NCBI GenBank assembly: GCA_001751005.1
Contig: MAXL01000119.1
Span: 1 to 6,794, forward strand
Length of the DNA stretch: 6,794 nucleotides
Source of the DNA: Desulfobacterales bacterium S5133MH16
Lineage (GTDB): Bacteria > Desulfobacterota > Desulfobacteria > Desulfobacterales > UBA11574
Direction: 5' to 3'
The number at the start of each line of letters is the position of its first letter. Positions within the stretch are counted from its first letter, which is position 1. The position numbers were made by a program, and so were the translations under genes. Below are positions 6,015-6,794 of this stretch, piece after piece. The notes under the pieces were generated by a model, which saw only the letters and a list, made by a program, of their open reading frames with translations, did not search any database and was not told the origin of the DNA.

Positions 6015-6743
6015 ATGAAATGCCCGGGACAGGACAGCAGATACTGGAAACCAGGAGCCATTTTTAAAGCAAAATGTCCGAAATGCGACCATAACGTTGA
6101 GTTCTTCAAAGACGATACAATCCGCAAATGTGATGAATGCGGTCACAAGTTCGCAAATCCAAAAATGGATTTTGGCTGTGCGGCATACTGCCAGTTTGCC
6201 GAAGAGTGCATTGGAACTCTGCCGCCGGAACTTTTAGCCCAAAAGGAAGATCTTTTAAAAGATCGTATTGCCATAGAAATGAAGCGGTATTTTAAAAGTG
6301 ATTTTAAGCGCATAGGCCATGCGACCCGGGTAGCGCGTCATGCTGAACGGATCGGCAAAAAAGAAAGGGGAAACCTTGCGGTGATACTGGCCTCCGCGTA
6401 TTTGCATGACATCGGTATCCATAAAGCGGAAAAAAAGTATAACAGCACCGCTGCAAAATACCAGGAACAGGAAGGGCCGCCCATTGCAAGATCCATTATG
6501 GAAAGCCTTGGCGCCAATGACAAGCTGATAGAAGAGGTGTGCGATATTATCGGCCATCACCATCATCCCCGAGCTGAAGAAACGCTTAATTTTAAAGTGC
6601 TGTACGATGCGGATCTAATTACTAATCTTGAGGAGAAACATAAAGAAAGCCCTATGGATAATGACAGACTGACCAGGATCATCGAAAAGTCTTTTTTGAC
6701 CGAAAGCGGACGTGAAGAAGCAAAGAAGACGTTGTTAAGTTAA
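6015..6743 (+). CDS. Zinc-ribbon and HD-domain protein, predicted metal-dependent phosphohydrolase
   Basis: 242 residues. The N-terminal part has a zinc ribbon, CPKC (Cys21/24) and CDEC (Cys39/42), followed by a second cysteine group DFGCAAYCQFAEEC (Cys55/59/65), with Cys3 near the start. The C-terminal part (about 95-205) is an HD domain: His102 (GHATRVARHAERI), the His131-Asp132 doublet (LHDIGIH), HHHHP at 181-185, and YDAD with Asp198/Asp200 as the last metal ligand. HD proteins usually bind divalent metals and hydrolyse phosphate esters of nucleotides; the substrate here is unknown. The start ATG 6015 has AGGAG seven bases upstream. The gene is divergent from the Crp/Fnr regulator and may share its control. 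The second cysteine group could bind a further metal or an Fe-S cluster and act as a redox or NO sensor, which is speculation. The domain call is firm. Confidence 0.88.
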   Translation: MKCPGQDSRYWKPGAIFKAKCPKCDHNVEFFKDDTIRKCDECGHKFANPKMDFGCAAYCQFAEECIGTLPPELLAQKEDLLKDRIAIEMKRYFKSDFKRIGHATRVARHAERIGKKERGNLAVILASAYLHDIGIHKAEKKYNSTAAKYQEQEGPPIARSIMESLGANDKLIEEVCDIIGHHHHPRAEETLNFKVLYDADLITNLEEKHKESPMDNDRLTRIIEKSFLTESGREEAKKTLLS

Positions 6744-6769
6744 ATAGGACGGACGGATTTGCATAACCC

Positions 6770-6794
6770 ATAAAACCAATAAAACCAATAAAAC
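6770..6794. repeat. 9-base tandem repeat running off the window edge
   Basis: The unit ATAAAACCA occurs at 6770-6778 and 6779-6787, and its first seven bases occur again at 6788-6794, where the window ends. There are at least 2.8 exact copies, starting 27 bases after the HD-gene stop. A short GGAC repeat (6747-6757) precedes it. True length and function cannot be judged here. Confidence 0.7.

Overview
The window reads as a piece of an anaerobe's chromosome, most likely a sulfate-reducing or related member of the Desulfobacterota (Deltaproteobacteria). This is an inference from protein style: an oxygen-sensitive hybrid cluster protein, a soluble heterodisulfide-reductase (Hdr) set with a very large HdrA, and a Crp/Fnr-type regulator of the kind seen next to hcp in that group. 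Base composition is moderate, with AT-rich intergenic regions. Nothing suggests a phage, insertion sequence, CRISPR array, tRNA or rRNA.

Layout. The left edge (1-168) holds the last 55 codons of hcp (hybrid cluster protein / hydroxylamine reductase). A 185-base gap with several inverted repeats follows. Then comes a tightly packed operon on the + strand: hdrC (354-989), hdrB (989-1825, overlapping hdrC by one base) and hdrA (1828-4878, two bases after hdrB). A doubtful 46-codon ORF (4908-5048) follows in the 227-base gap before a convergent gene. On the - strand at 5106-5792 is a Crp/Fnr-family regulator with a recognisable promoter, whose -35 box lies inside the perfect dyad TTGAC-N4-GTCAA. 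A divergent + strand gene (6015-6743) encodes a zinc-ribbon plus HD-domain protein. The window ends inside a 9-base tandem repeat.

How the genes may work together. Hcp handles nitrogen oxides (NO or hydroxylamine reduction, or protein S-nitrosylation) and needs low-potential electrons. HdrCBA is a cytoplasmic Fe-S/flavin electron-transfer machine that usually disposes of electrons to a disulfide at the HdrB cubane-like clusters, often by flavin-based bifurcation. The Crp/Fnr protein lacks both the FNR cysteine cluster and the cAMP-contact motif, and its recognition helix is PETLSR. It is therefore a good candidate for an HcpR/DNR-type nitrosative-stress sensor that controls the neighbourhood and represses itself. 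Shared function across the whole window is inferred from gene order only.

Most interesting points: the two-module HdrA, in which one set of HdrA accessory domains is split over two FAD modules; the hcp-hdrCBA linkage without any visible electron-input subunit (MvhD/FlpD or FlxABCD type); the operator-over-promoter arrangement of the regulator; and several unexplained dyads and repeats in the intergenic regions.
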